This document shows positions 21,398 to 30,501 of a stretch of DNA of 64,000 nucleotides, one piece after another (position 1 is the stretch's first letter; every line of letters begins with the position of its first letter). The position numbers and the translations under genes were made by a program. Under the pieces are notes generated by a model. It was given only the letters and a program-made list of their open reading frames with translations. It ran no database searches and was not told where the DNA came from. Source of the DNA: Haliea alexandrii (lineage in GTDB: Bacteria > Pseudomonadota > Gammaproteobacteria > Pseudomonadales > Halieaceae); contig NZ_RFLW01000002.1 of the NCBI RefSeq assembly GCF_003719295.1, positions 610,763-674,762 of the forward strand. Reading direction: 5' to 3'.

Positions 21398-21763
21398 ATG
21401 AAACACAAAGAGCACCGATTGGGCGTTTCAGAGGTCAACCTGGTAAATCGTCAGCTCAAACTTGTGGCGCCCATTGACAGCAGGAATCTGAACGCAGCCA
21501 TTGCAGAAATTGACCAGCTATACGGTGTGGAAAAGGTCGCCTTCGACGACAAGTCCGCCAAACTCGATTTCTCCTATGACGCATCCCGGCTATGCATCGA
21601 CTGCGTGGGGGAAATTCTGGCTAAGCACGGTATTCAACCCAAACATGGCTGGTGGGCGCACTTTAAAGAAGAGTACTACCGATTTGTCGATCAGAACGTC
21701 AAGGACAATGCCCAACATGAACCCTGGAGCTGTCACCGCACACCTCCACATAACCGAAAATAG
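21398..21763 (+). CDS. Small HMA-like cation-binding protein
   Basis: A 121-residue soluble protein. Residues 20-80 fit a ferredoxin-like heavy-metal-associated fold (LKLVAPIDSRNLNAAIAEID, VEKVAFDDKSAKLDFSYD), but there is no CxxC in the usual loop. Instead a CIDC motif lies in the second helix (ASRLCIDCVGEIL), and the C-terminus carries WSCHRTPPH. AAGGAG precedes the ATG. It follows the Met/His-rich protein and is probably a copper-handling accessory; this role is inferred from position and cysteines. Confidence 0.65.
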   Translation: MKHKEHRLGVSEVNLVNRQLKLVAPIDSRNLNAAIAEIDQLYGVEKVAFDDKSAKLDFSYDASRLCIDCVGEILAKHGIQPKHGWWAHFKEEYYRFVDQNVKDNAQHEPWSCHRTPPHNRK

Positions 21764-21813
21764 GTTCTGAAAGGGCATGTCCTTGCTCCCGCATACTGAA
21801 AACAGGCGCCAAA

Positions 21814-22062
21814 ATGAACCAGCAATCACTAAAGAGCGATAACCCCCCAGGGGAGAAGACGAACAGCCCCGTGAATTGGCGATACTGGTTTGTTATCCTC
21901 GGTTTCATTGCGTTTGCCGCCCTACTTTTCCCGCAGAAGCACAGAGCCCAGTTATGGGGCAAGTCGTGCAGCCATTGCCGCAGGCAGCGTGGTCCCTTTG
22001 CGGCTGGCTGGTGGCCGGTGTCACTGTGGAGGAAGTTCTGTTCGTCGGCACTCTCGGCCTAA
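21814..22062 (+). pseudogene. Possible degenerate DUF2933-like membrane protein
   Basis: The frame starts MNQQSLKSDNPPGEKTNSPV and has one TM helix, NWRYWFVILGFIAFAALLF, followed by PQKHRAQLWGK. This resembles the first helix and HRAHL-type loop of DUF2933 proteins, but the second helix with CPLMH is absent, and the rest (CSHCRRQRGPFAAG...) looks out of frame. The overlapping frame contains a membrane-like stretch (WLVAGVTVEEVLFVGTLGLM). Either a broken paralogue of 20526-20807 or a short real gene. Confidence 0.35.
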
Positions 22063-22120
22063 TGCGGTGCTCCCTCTACGAACACCTTTATTGGCGCCAG
22101 CACCTCCCCGGAACGTCACC

Positions 22121-23041
22121 ATGAGCATGCGCCCGATACCCACCGATATTGCATGGATGGTAATCGTGGCGCTACTCTGGGCCATTTGCTTCCCGTTTAT
22201 TGCGATTGGCCTGCCAGACGCTCCACCTCTTTTGTTTGCCGCCCTGCGTGCCTTTCTTGCCGGTGGGCTGCTCGTCCTTGTTTGCATCGCGCTGCGGCTT
22301 CAGGGGACTTATCAGCTCAACCCCCGAAGTCTGCTACATCTTGGGCTAATCGGTTTATCGTATACGGCTTTGGGCTTTGGCGGCATGTTCCTGGGCGCCG
22401 GGCACTTGTCACCGGGCCTTGCAACCGTGCTGGCGGGCACCCAGCCGCTCATTGCCGCGGCGATCGCCGCCATCTGGCTTGGTGAGACCCTGAAAGCCAA
22501 GGGTATAGCCGGCTTGGTCACCGGTTTTTTGGGTGTGGCCTTGTTGTCGTGGCCGGGATTCGGCGGGAACAATGACGGCTATCTCTTGGGAGTTACCTGG
22601 GTACTGATGGCCGCTATAGGGACGGCAATAGGCAATATTCTGCTAAAAAACGAAGCGGGCGGCTCCATCGCTGCGCCCATGGCGATCCAACTCCTGTTTG
22701 GTGGCGGAATACTGTTGCTCGCCTCAGCGATAGCCGGTGAACACTGGAGCGTTAACTGGACAGTCCGATTCACTGGCTCCTTACTCATTCTCTCCGCGCT
22801 GGCAACAGCCGCGATGATATTTCTCTGGTTCGGTCTACTCGCCCGCGCCCCATTGAACCAACTGAACATCTTCAGCTTTCTGACCCCGGTCTTTGGGCTA
22901 CTGATAGGATTTTTGTTCTTCAGTGAAAGGCTGCAACTTATCCAGGCGCTGGGTATTCTGATCGTCGTATGCGGTATAGCCCTCATGCAAGGGAGCCGTG
23001 CCATTCAGGTTAGCGTCGCTGAGGCGGGCGATGAGCGATGA
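22121..23041 (+). CDS. EamA/DMT-family exporter
   Basis: Ten-TM inner-membrane transporter of 306 residues made of two EamA repeats (first half to about residue 140, second from LGVTWVLMAAIGTAIGN). Typical features are ALLWAICFPFIAIGL, SYTALGFGGMFLGAGHLSPG, VLAGTQPLIAAAIAAIWLGE and the C-terminal FLTPVFGLLIGFLFFSERL. The frame extends upstream to 21890, but only the ATG at 22121 gives a family-like N-terminus (MSMRPIPTDIAW). The substrate is not predictable; members export metabolites or amino acids. Its place between copper genes may be incidental. Confidence 0.88.
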   Translation: MSMRPIPTDIAWMVIVALLWAICFPFIAIGLPDAPPLLFAALRAFLAGGLLVLVCIALRLQGTYQLNPRSLLHLGLIGLSYTALGFGGMFLGAGHLSPGLATVLAGTQPLIAAAIAAIWLGETLKAKGIAGLVTGFLGVALLSWPGFGGNNDGYLLGVTWVLMAAIGTAIGNILLKNEAGGSIAAPMAIQLLFGGGILLLASAIAGEHWSVNWTVRFTGSLLILSALATAAMIFLWFGLLARAPLNQLNIFSFLTPVFGLLIGFLFFSERLQLIQALGILIVVCGIALMQGSRAIQVSVAEAGDER

Positions 23042-23286
23042 TTACCTCCAGCAACCGTCCCGATTGGTCCGAACCGAAAGAATAGCAGGGCCTATGTACC
23101 AATGCCGCGGCGGAATATAGCTATTTGCTGAGAATAGACGAAGGCCATTTGAGTTGGATTCTACTTATCATAGAAGAAAGATGTTGGTTTGCACTGAAAA
23201 GTTTTCTAGCGTGACGAGAAACATTATTCTTGACTCTATATTTTCTTCTTAACCGCTGACATATTTTCATTAAAGGTGCTGATATT

Positions 23287-23904
23287 ATGCATGTAGGAAT
23301 GTGGGGCCTGGCAGTCATCGTCACTGTTATCGTTTCGTGGTTGATGTATCGGTATCTTGCCCCTGATAGCTGGAAGGAATGGGCGCGCGCTGGCGTGCTG
23401 CAGGCCTTCATCATCGCTTTTTACGCGGAAATGTACGGTTTCCCCCTCACTATCTATTTTCTGGCCCGATTTTTTGGGCTGGATCTCGAATGGGGCGAAG
23501 GTGGAAACCTCTGGGCCCAACTTTTTGACTCGCCAGTGGCGCACATCGTGGCCATGATTCTGGGATATGGCATAGTCTTTATCGGTGCATCACTCGTAGC
23601 CGAAGGCTGGCGAAGGATCCACGCGGCAAGACGCGAAAACGTGCTTATGTCCGATGGAATTTACGCTCATATACGCCACCCACAATATACAGGCCTTTTC
23701 CTGATAATCTTCGGGGAAGGTGTCGTACACTGGCCGACAATTCTCTCGGTCCTGGCATTCCCCATCATTGTCGCCGCCTATACCTACCTAGCAAAAAAAG
23801 AAGAGCGTCAAATGCTTGAGCAATTCGGCGACGAATACCGGGCGTACCGGCGTAGAGTACCGATGTTTATTCCATCCAGCGATATGATCAGGAGGTCCAC
23901 ATGA
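23287..23904 (+). CDS. Isoprenylcysteine carboxyl methyltransferase-family membrane protein
   Basis: A 205-residue membrane protein with about five TM segments. The ICMT/PEMT C-terminal signature is present: DGIYAHIRHPQYTGLFLII, then a helical hairpin and KKEERQMLEQFGDEYRAYRRRV. Such proteins use S-adenosylmethionine to methylate lipids or other membrane-associated substrates; the substrate is unknown here. The stop overlaps the next small gene by 4 bases (ATGA). It belongs to a set often seen with copper genes (with DUF5676 and DUF2933), as judged from memory of such clusters. Confidence 0.82.
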   Translation: MHVGMWGLAVIVTVIVSWLMYRYLAPDSWKEWARAGVLQAFIIAFYAEMYGFPLTIYFLARFFGLDLEWGEGGNLWAQLFDSPVAHIVAMILGYGIVFIGASLVAEGWRRIHAARRENVLMSDGIYAHIRHPQYTGLFLIIFGEGVVHWPTILSVLAFPIIVAAYTYLAKKEERQMLEQFGDEYRAYRRRVPMFIPSSDMIRRST

Positions 23905-24035
23905 ACCCGCAGGCCGTTACAATCGCCAGCGGCATTATCTTCATTGTCGTTATTATTCTGGTTGAGTTACACCAACGCAAACGTCGCAGACAACAGAATG
24001 CGGACATTCAACACAACCCCGACAGCGATCAATAA
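23901..24035 (+). CDS. 44-residue single-TM small protein
   Basis: MNPQAVTIASG is followed by one strongly hydrophobic helix (IIFIVVIILVEL), then a basic tail (HQRKRRRQQ). It starts with ATG overlapping the upstream methyltransferase-like gene by 4 bases and has a perfect AGGAGG 7 bases upstream. These support a real gene despite its length. Probably an inner-membrane protein with its tail in the cytoplasm. Function unknown. Confidence 0.65.
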   Translation: MNPQAVTIASGIIFIVVIILVELHQRKRRRQQNADIQHNPDSDQ

Positions 24036-24111
24036 AGATCCAATCGGGATGTAACTGTTTCGTAAACCACTTCAACCCTTGAAGAATTCGGACTAAGAGA
24101 GGACGTTAACT

Positions 24112-24393
24112 ATGATCAATTCGAACACACCTGTCACCCAGTTACGTGTCGCCCCATTAGGCAATACCCTGTCGCTGTTCTTGGTGATCAGCTATCTGTT
24201 GTGCGTGGGTTTTGGTCTGCTTGCCCCGGCACAGATGCGTATGTACGAGGCGTGGGCACCGCTACTGCCCGGCTTCGAATGGCTTACGTGGACTGGCTTC
24301 TTCATTGGCTTAGTCGAAGTCTATCTGTACGGCTGGTATATCGCGGTTTTGTTCGTCCCCTTGTACCGGGTGTTCTCCAGAAGCGAGCTATAG
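24112..24393 (+). CDS. DUF5676 family membrane protein
   Basis: A 93-residue protein with two TM helices (LSLFLVISYLLCVGFGLL and LTWTGFFIGLVEVYLYGWYI) and the conserved link MYEAWAPLLPGFEWLTW. This layout is typical of DUF5676 proteins, small membrane proteins often found near copper and cytochrome genes. GAGAGGA lies upstream of the ATG. Function unknown; it may be part of the small-protein set around the copper genes. Confidence 0.82.
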   Translation: MINSNTPVTQLRVAPLGNTLSLFLVISYLLCVGFGLLAPAQMRMYEAWAPLLPGFEWLTWTGFFIGLVEVYLYGWYIAVLFVPLYRVFSRSEL

Positions 24394-24530
24394 TGGCATC
24401 ATACTCATCATAGGTCGAACGAATCCGCTTAGAATCTTTAACCAAAACCCGAAGACTGTCGGGCATTTTTCCGTCTCGTGATTCATTCATTACATAAAAC
24501 TTACCGTGAACAGCTTAAAGTGAGCCGTTT

Positions 24531-26189
24531 ATGAACAGGTCAACAATATTTCTTAGGGAATATCTGGGCGATGTCGGAGTGGTGTTTTACACCTCGGTAG
24601 TGATCATAACTGCATTCGTCACCTCCTCCGTCCTGTATCCCGACGCGGTGGAATCCACAGCCCTGAAGATTCTCGATATCACCGCCCGGAAACTTGGCTG
24701 GATGTATCTGATGGCAACCACCGGCTTTGTGTTGTTTGTCCTGTTTCTCGCCTTCTCCAAATTTGGAAGCATTCGCCTGGGAGCAGAGGGTGAACCACCG
24801 GAGTTCTCGTTCAACAGCTGGCTGGCGATGATATTCTCGGGCGGGATGGGTGTCGGTCTGGTTTTCTGGGGCGTGGCCGAACCGATGATGCATTTCAATG
24901 ATCCGCCCCTTGGCCTTGCCGAACCCCGCACCCCAGAGGCAGCGCAGCTGGGAATGCGCTACGCGTTTTTTCACTGGGGATTCCACCAATGGGCCAACTT
25001 CACACTGGTAGGGCTGGCCATTGCCTATGTGCGCTTTCGTCACAGCAGTCGCGGCCTGATCAGCGAAAGCTTCCGCCCGCTACTGGGCGATCGGGTGGAC
25101 CGCGGCTGGGGCAATATCGTCGATATCCTTGCCGTGGTCTCCACCGTATTCGGCGTCGCAACGACTCTCGGCCTTGGCGCGTTACAGGTCAACAGCGGAC
25201 TGGCCAATCTGGGAGTAGCTACCTACTCTACGACATCACAATTTTACATTCTCGCGGGACTCGCAACCTTGTTCATCATTTCGGCAATGACGCCCCTCAA
25301 CATGGGTATCCGCTACCTCAGCAATGCCAATATGGTGCTCGCCGCTGGACTGCTGTTTTTCGTGCTCGTCACGGGACCGAGCGGTTTTATCTTCAGCGAA
25401 CTCACCCAGACAGCGGGTGAGTACCTTGGCAATATCATAGAGATGAGCTTAGTAACCACTCCCTATTCCCATGAACATTGGGTGGAGCAATGGACCATGT
25501 TCTACTGGGCCTGGGGATTGAGCTGGGCGCCATTCGTGGGCAGTTTCATAGCGAGGATCTCGAGGGGTAGAACTGTCCGCGAGTTTGTCTTGGGCGTAAT
25601 GATCGTCCCGGTGGCTTTAAGCATGTTGTGGTTTGCCACTTTCGGCGGCTCCGCAATCTACTTCGATTTGTTCGATGGCGTCGCGATTGCGGATGCCGTA
25701 TCGGAAGAAGTGCCGGCCGGACTTTACGTCCTTCTTGATCAGTTACCCTGGGGTGAGTTCGCGTCCATACTGACCGTGGCACTGGTCTCCATGTTTGTGG
25801 TGACGTCAGCGGATTCCGCCACATTTGTGCTGGGCATGTTCACCTCAAAGGGTGTTCTTACACCAACACGGTTTGTTCGCATCCTCTGGGGAGGACTTCA
25901 GCTACTGATGGCTTCCGTCCTGTTACTAAGCGGTGGCCTGAACGGGCTGCGAACCGTATCCATAATCGCCGCTTTCCCGTTCATGTTACTGATGGTGCTG
26001 ATGGCATTCTCCCTTTACAAAGATCTCGCGGCGGAGATCAGGCGGCGGGAGGAAAAAGAGCAATTGCTCCGCACCCGGGTTGAAAAATTGTTGATGCGGG
26101 AACCCGAGCGTGACGCGGAGCGCCGGGAAGAGGAAGAAATTCATCCAACCGCTCCAGAGGAATGTCCCGCGCAAAACTGCGACAATTAG
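24531..26189 (+). CDS. BCCT-family transporter
   Basis: Twelve-TM transporter of 552 residues from the betaine/choline/carnitine family. Diagnostic segments are FSGGMGVGLVFWGVAEPMMH, AFFHWGFHQWANFTLVGLAI, and MFYWAWGLSWAPFVGSFIAR with SRGRTVREFVLGV. A charged C-terminal tail of about 60 residues (RRREEKEQLL...ERREEEEIHP) is the osmosensing-tail type. Members are Na+- or H+-coupled and bring in compatible solutes. The substrate is not resolved. Why it lies in a metal island is not clear; osmotic adaptation cargo is one possibility. Confidence 0.92.
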   Translation: MNRSTIFLREYLGDVGVVFYTSVVIITAFVTSSVLYPDAVESTALKILDITARKLGWMYLMATTGFVLFVLFLAFSKFGSIRLGAEGEPPEFSFNSWLAMIFSGGMGVGLVFWGVAEPMMHFNDPPLGLAEPRTPEAAQLGMRYAFFHWGFHQWANFTLVGLAIAYVRFRHSSRGLISESFRPLLGDRVDRGWGNIVDILAVVSTVFGVATTLGLGALQVNSGLANLGVATYSTTSQFYILAGLATLFIISAMTPLNMGIRYLSNANMVLAAGLLFFVLVTGPSGFIFSELTQTAGEYLGNIIEMSLVTTPYSHEHWVEQWTMFYWAWGLSWAPFVGSFIARISRGRTVREFVLGVMIVPVALSMLWFATFGGSAIYFDLFDGVAIADAVSEEVPAGLYVLLDQLPWGEFASILTVALVSMFVVTSADSATFVLGMFTSKGVLTPTRFVRILWGGLQLLMASVLLLSGGLNGLRTVSIIAAFPFMLLMVLMAFSLYKDLAAEIRRREEKEQLLRTRVEKLLMREPERDAERREEEEIHPTAPEECPAQNCDN

Positions 26190-26540
26190 CCAATCTAAGC
26201 CATATTCGTTGTGGATTGTGACTGTAAATAAAGGTTGCTTCCACACCTTCACCCCCTCTGGTATCTGTATGACCAGCCGAACGAAGGAGACGTAGATCTT
26301 CACAGGCACCAGCACCCTACCATCGACACACTTCGATGCCGCCCAGCACAGGTCACGCTGGATTACCTAATTCGGCACAGAATAGGGTGTGGTCAGCCAC
26401 AGCCCTTTGCGAGCAGCCCCGAATTGGCATTCCAGATGGCAACACAAGCGGAAACGACAGACTCTGCCATGATTCGTAACCAGTGTTAGTCCTCTCTAGT
26501 TACTAGCATCCTGCCATGTCAGATCTCCCCTTCCCAAGGA
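26190..26540. other. Intergenic region, no gene recognised
   Basis: About 350 bases between the BCCT gene and the phospholipase-D relic. Open frames are short and show no family features. I see no terminator hairpin with a T-run after the BCCT gene. Confidence 0.5.
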
Positions 26541-26983
26541 TTAAAAGACCTTGCAGGCATCCTCAACCAGCGTGCCTAAGAGGCGAAAACGGGTATCGCC
26601 TCGACGGGCAGGCCCGGAACTTCGCCCCGAGTTGACTTGTGTGATATTGAAGTCCCCAAGATTCGCAGCCTAATCGTCGATGAGGGCAAGTTTACGGCGT
26701 AATTTCGACGGGGGAACAGCCAGGGGTGGCGCCACGGAAATCTACCGCTCAATGCCTTCAAGCGGTGGGCCGATTCGCCGGAGCAGCCAGATTTGGAGCC
26801 CGATGCATCGATCCTCACCCGCATATCGAGGCCACACCGGCTGCAATCACAGAGAACCTCCACGAATACCTGCCCTATCGCATCGTCGACAGAAATATAG
26901 CATTCCAGCCAGATCCTGCGTTTAGCGGCGGTAAAATCAGACAGCATCGCGTCGAATAGCGCAGCCTTGCCACAAAAATCCGG
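26541..26983 (-). pseudogene. Phospholipase-D/cardiolipin synthase-like relic
   Basis: On the minus strand the frame reads GKAALFDAMLSDFTAAKRRI, WLECYISVDDAIGQVFVE and VRVRIDASGSKSG, matching the N-terminal part of PLD-superfamily synthases. Further on the frame breaks; the continuing frame gives RRKLALIDD (the HxKxxxxD site with its His lost), a stop, then LGDFN and SSGPARRGDTRFRLLGTLVE. The match ends at the TAA at 26541-26543, before the second catalytic half. Truncated and frameshifted, so not functional. Confidence 0.65.
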
Positions 26984-27166
26984 ATGGCGTTACTGGCGCA
27001 CTGTGGCGGTGAAGGTTTCAGTGTCGTGCTTACTGTCCGCTGTCATGGCATACAGTTCAGTTTGAAGTGGGGACCCCATAACGGTAGCCTCATTGTGCCG
27101 CAATTGAGTTCCGACCGGACTACAATGCAGCGGTAGGTAATCGCGAAATGAACCAGAGAACCGCTC

Positions 27167-28441
27167 TTGCAGCCACCCGATGACACACCAGAACAGACGG
27201 AAGCCGAAAGGTTGAACCAGCACTGCGCCTGCGCCACTCTCGATCGGGAGGCAATCGCTATCAATCTGGCCAGTCAATTGGGCGACGACACCCATGATGT
27301 CCTGTCCAGCAGCGCCTGGAAGCAATTCTTCTCCGATGCCGCCATTTTTGTTCCTGGCCGGGATCTGGACCACATGCTGGCCATCGTCCGGGCCCTTGAG
27401 GTCGCTGCCGCGCTCCCTGGCTACCAACGACGAGTGCTGTCCTGGGCCCCGCAGAATGCACAGATCAACCCCGGGCCTCTGGGCGCATTTATGGGCTATG
27501 ATTTCCACCTCGGCGAGGAGGGGCCTCAGCTCATAGAAGTCAATACAAACGCCGGGGGCGCGTTCCTCAATGCCGTGCTGGCACGAGCCCAGCTGCGATG
27601 CTGCGGCGGTTCTACGAATGCATCCTGGGCGGAAGACTTCGACGCCGCGGTGATCGCCCAGTTCGAGAGTGAATGGCGCACCCAGCGGGGCAGCGGACGC
27701 CCCGAGCGCATAGCGATCGTCGATGATCAGCCTTCCGGGCAGTACCTCTATCCCGAATTCCGGCTAGCGCAGCAGCTATTGCGAAACAATGGTATTGATG
27801 CCGTCATATTCTCTCCCTCCGATCTCAGGTATGAGTCAGGCGAGTTATACGGTGGTGGCAAGCGAATCGACCTGGTTTACAACCGTCTGGTGGACTTCGG
27901 GCTGGAAATGCCCGAACACGCAGCCTTGCGCTCCGCGTGGCTCGACGGAGGAGCTGTCATAACCCCCAACCCCTATACTCACGCACTGTTCGCGGATAAA
28001 CGCAATCTGACAGTCTTCTCGGATCGCGCGACCCTTCTGGATTGGGGCTTAAGTCCTGAATACTTCGAATTGCTCCGCCGTGGTATTCCGCGTACCGTAC
28101 CGGTCACCGCCAGTAACGGGGAGGATCTTTGGCAGCAGCGACGCCAGTGGTTCTTCAAACCCGTGGCGGGCCACGGCAGCAAAGGCGTGTACCGGGGCAG
28201 CAAACTTACAAAAAGTACTTTCGCTCGAATTCTCGAAAGTGACTATATCGCTCAGACTTATGTGCCGCCCTCCGGGCGCCTGGTTCTGGTCGATGGCGCG
28301 CGGGAAGTGCTCAAGGTCGACGTGCGCCTGTATACTTATCGCGGCACCCTGCTCCTGGCCGCGGCAAGACTGTATCGGGGCCAGACCACCAATTTTCGTA
28401 CCCCAGGCGGCGGCTTTGCGCCTTTACTGCTTGTGGAGTGA
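27167..28441 (+). CDS. ATP-grasp-like protein of unknown function
   Basis: A 424-residue soluble protein. Features suggesting an ATP-grasp fold are QLIEVNTNAGGAFLNAVLA, ITPNPYTHALFADKRNL, WFFKPVAGHGSKGVYRG (an ATP-binding Lys-Pro...Gly-rich loop) and VLKVDVRLYTYRGTLLLAAARLYRG, ending GGFAPLLLVE. I do not recognise a named enzyme; ATP-grasp ligases join a carboxylate to an amine or thiol, and glutathionylspermidine-synthase-like chemistry is possible. The start is unsure: the frame begins with TTG at 27167, and no ATG with a good ribosome site is in frame. Confidence 0.65.
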   Translation: MQPPDDTPEQTEAERLNQHCACATLDREAIAINLASQLGDDTHDVLSSSAWKQFFSDAAIFVPGRDLDHMLAIVRALEVAAALPGYQRRVLSWAPQNAQINPGPLGAFMGYDFHLGEEGPQLIEVNTNAGGAFLNAVLARAQLRCCGGSTNASWAEDFDAAVIAQFESEWRTQRGSGRPERIAIVDDQPSGQYLYPEFRLAQQLLRNNGIDAVIFSPSDLRYESGELYGGGKRIDLVYNRLVDFGLEMPEHAALRSAWLDGGAVITPNPYTHALFADKRNLTVFSDRATLLDWGLSPEYFELLRRGIPRTVPVTASNGEDLWQQRRQWFFKPVAGHGSKGVYRGSKLTKSTFARILESDYIAQTYVPPSGRLVLVDGAREVLKVDVRLYTYRGTLLLAAARLYRGQTTNFRTPGGGFAPLLLVE

Positions 28442-28490
28442 CCGCAACCAGCCGCAAACCGATACATGACCAAACGGGCGACCCGGCTGT

Positions 28491-28949
28491 TTACAAATCG
28501 TCCATTCGCTCTACCTGCCGGACCAACCGCTTTGTTTCGTGCTCCTCCATTTCCAGCAGCGATTGCATAAGTTCCGCAGCCTCCCGAATTTCAGCCTTGC
28601 CCTTAAGGGTTCGGTAAAGGCTGATGATTTGCTCATGAAAATCAAAGACTTCAGCACTGATCGTATCGGCATCCAGTTTTGCGTAGTGATCATCGCAAAC
28701 CAAATGTGTCGTAATCGGATTATGCGGCATGTAATCGTAGACATAAGTGCGCGCCGCCTTGGGGTCGGCCTGCCGTTCAAAGGCCACAACCATTTTCTCC
28801 ATTTCGGTTTCGTGAGACGCCAGATACTCGAGCAGTAAGGAGGCCCGCTCCTCACCGTGACGCAAAGCGCAATGACTCAAGCACTCTGCCAGTTTGGCAT
28901 GGAGTTCTCGGGTCCATTCGATCAGGTCATAAAATGTTCTAACTTCCAT
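28491..28949 (-). CDS. Helical-bundle protein, ferritin/hemerythrin-like
   Basis: A 152-residue, almost fully alpha-helical soluble protein. Regularly placed His/Glu residues recall metal-binding four-helix bundles: RELHAKLAECLSHCALRHGE, YLASHETEMEKMV, DDHYAKLD, FDFHEQIISLYR, LEMEEHETKRLV. Such ExxH patterns suggest a di-iron or single-metal site, but no exact family comes to mind. It lies convergent to the ATP-grasp-like gene. A metal-storage or sensing role is an inference from the motifs and the island context. Confidence 0.6.
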   Translation of the reverse strand: MEVRTFYDLIEWTRELHAKLAECLSHCALRHGEERASLLLEYLASHETEMEKMVVAFERQADPKAARTYVYDYMPHNPITTHLVCDDHYAKLDADTISAEVFDFHEQIISLYRTLKGKAEIREAAELMQSLLEMEEHETKRLVRQVERMDDL

Positions 28950-29116
28950 ACTCGATCATTCTTCCATCGTTAAAAATGGTCTTATCGGCCAGCGGTAATC
29001 TATCTGCGTGCTGATGTTCGGTCATGGCGAACTCTCACTTTATTGGCCGGCCCACATCGTGTGACCCCACATATGATTTTCCATTATCGTATGACCCTCC
29101 GATTCAATGAATGATT

Positions 29117-30469
29117 TCAGTGGTGGTGTGCATTCGATTCCTCCAGAGCCTTTTGTCTGGCGCGAGCCGAGCTTTTCAGGAAGATCTGCTCGGCAATTGC
29201 AATGATTGTCATGGTGACCACGGCAACGCCAATTACAAAGGGGTCAGAATTCACCTTAACCCAGACAAAACCTCCAAGTGCAAGAAGGTCGAGAAAAATG
29301 GCTATGACGGGTACCCATGCCCTGGCTTTGATGTCCTCCCGAAGATAACGAATAACGCCCCAGTGGATGGCAATGTCCATAATCAGATAGAACACGATTC
29401 CCAGCGCCGCAATCCGGGAGAGGTCAAAGAACGCGGTCAGGACCAGGCCCAGAACCACGGTGTAGACAAGCGTGTGCTTCTGGATACTGCCCGGCATGCC
29501 GAAATGGCGGTGGGGAACCAGTTTCATTTCCGTCAGCATTGCGAGCATGCGCGAGACCGCAAAAATGCTGGCCAAAATGCCGCCGGCGGTGGCCATCATC
29601 GCAATGGCCACCGTGAACCAAACGCCATAATCGCCCAACGCCGGCCGGGCGGCGGCCGCAAGGGAGTAATCCCGTGTTTCTACGATTTCGGCAAGCGAAA
29701 GATTGCTCGCAACCGCAAATCCGACCAGCGTGTAGATGACCACACACGCCGCGATAGAAATAACAATGGCCCGGCCAACGTTGCGATGCGGGTCCTTCAC
29801 CTCCGAACCACTGTTGGTGATCGTTGTGAAGCCCTTGAACGCCAGTATCCCCAGTGCGGTCGCACCAAGGAAGTTGCCAACGGTTCCGGCCTCTCCAGTG
29901 CTGGAGAAGTCCACGGAAATGCTATCGGCAATCCAGACACCCACGAGCCCAAAAACCAGAATGCCCCCGATTTTCAAAATGCCGATGAACGACGCCACGT
30001 TCTCGATAAGGCGGTTGCCCATCAGATTGATCAGAAAAGCCGCGAGGATAAGTGACACCCCGAGAATGGGCGCCATACGACCACTCTCGTCTCCGCCGAA
30101 TAGCTGCATGGTATAGGCACCGAACGTGCGGGCAAGAAAGCTTTGGGCGATCACCATCGAGAAATACATCAGCAGTGCATTGAAAGCCGTCGGCAAACGG
30201 TCGCCGTAAGCCTTGTGCAGATACATGCCAATCCCCCCGGCGGACGGATAGGCATTGGAAATCTTGATGTAAGAATATGCACTGAATGAAACGATGACAG
30301 CCGCCGCAAGGAACGCCAGGGGAAACAGTACACCGGTCATTTGTGCCATTTGTCCGGTCAGCGCAAAGATACCGGCGCCGATCATGACGCCGGTTCCCAA
30401 CATCACGGTGCCCGCTAAGGTCAGGCTACCTTCTCGGTAATGCGTTGTTCTATCTTTCTCCTCAGCCAT
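29117..30469 (-). CDS. APC-superfamily amino-acid permease
   Basis: Twelve-TM permease of 450 residues from the ATG at 30469, which has GGAGGG upstream. The frame extends further but that N-terminus overlaps the CopB gene's end. The first TM carries the APC signature GTGVMIGAGIFALTGQMA. Further features are SFSAYSYIKISNAYPSAGGIG and LAFKGFTTITNSGSEVKDPHRN. It ends with a His tail (ESNAHHH). The substrate is unknown; members move amino acids or polyamines. It lies 33 bases downstream of copB on the same strand, so it may be read through from the copper operon. Confidence 0.9.
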   Translation of the reverse strand: MAEEKDRTTHYREGSLTLAGTVMLGTGVMIGAGIFALTGQMAQMTGVLFPLAFLAAAVIVSFSAYSYIKISNAYPSAGGIGMYLHKAYGDRLPTAFNALLMYFSMVIAQSFLARTFGAYTMQLFGGDESGRMAPILGVSLILAAFLINLMGNRLIENVASFIGILKIGGILVFGLVGVWIADSISVDFSSTGEAGTVGNFLGATALGILAFKGFTTITNSGSEVKDPHRNVGRAIVISIAACVVIYTLVGFAVASNLSLAEIVETRDYSLAAAARPALGDYGVWFTVAIAMMATAGGILASIFAVSRMLAMLTEMKLVPHRHFGMPGSIQKHTLVYTVVLGLVLTAFFDLSRIAALGIVFYLIMDIAIHWGVIRYLREDIKARAWVPVIAIFLDLLALGGFVWVKVNSDPFVIGVAVVTMTIIAIAEQIFLKSSARARQKALEESNAHHH

Positions 30470-30501
30470 GAACCCTCCGGTTGTTTGCTCAATGTATCGA
30501 C

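Noticed and set aside
29111-30055. 314-residue plus-strand open frame opposite the APC permease
   Set aside because: Shadow of the permease gene; polar low-complexity product rich in His, Asn and Arg.
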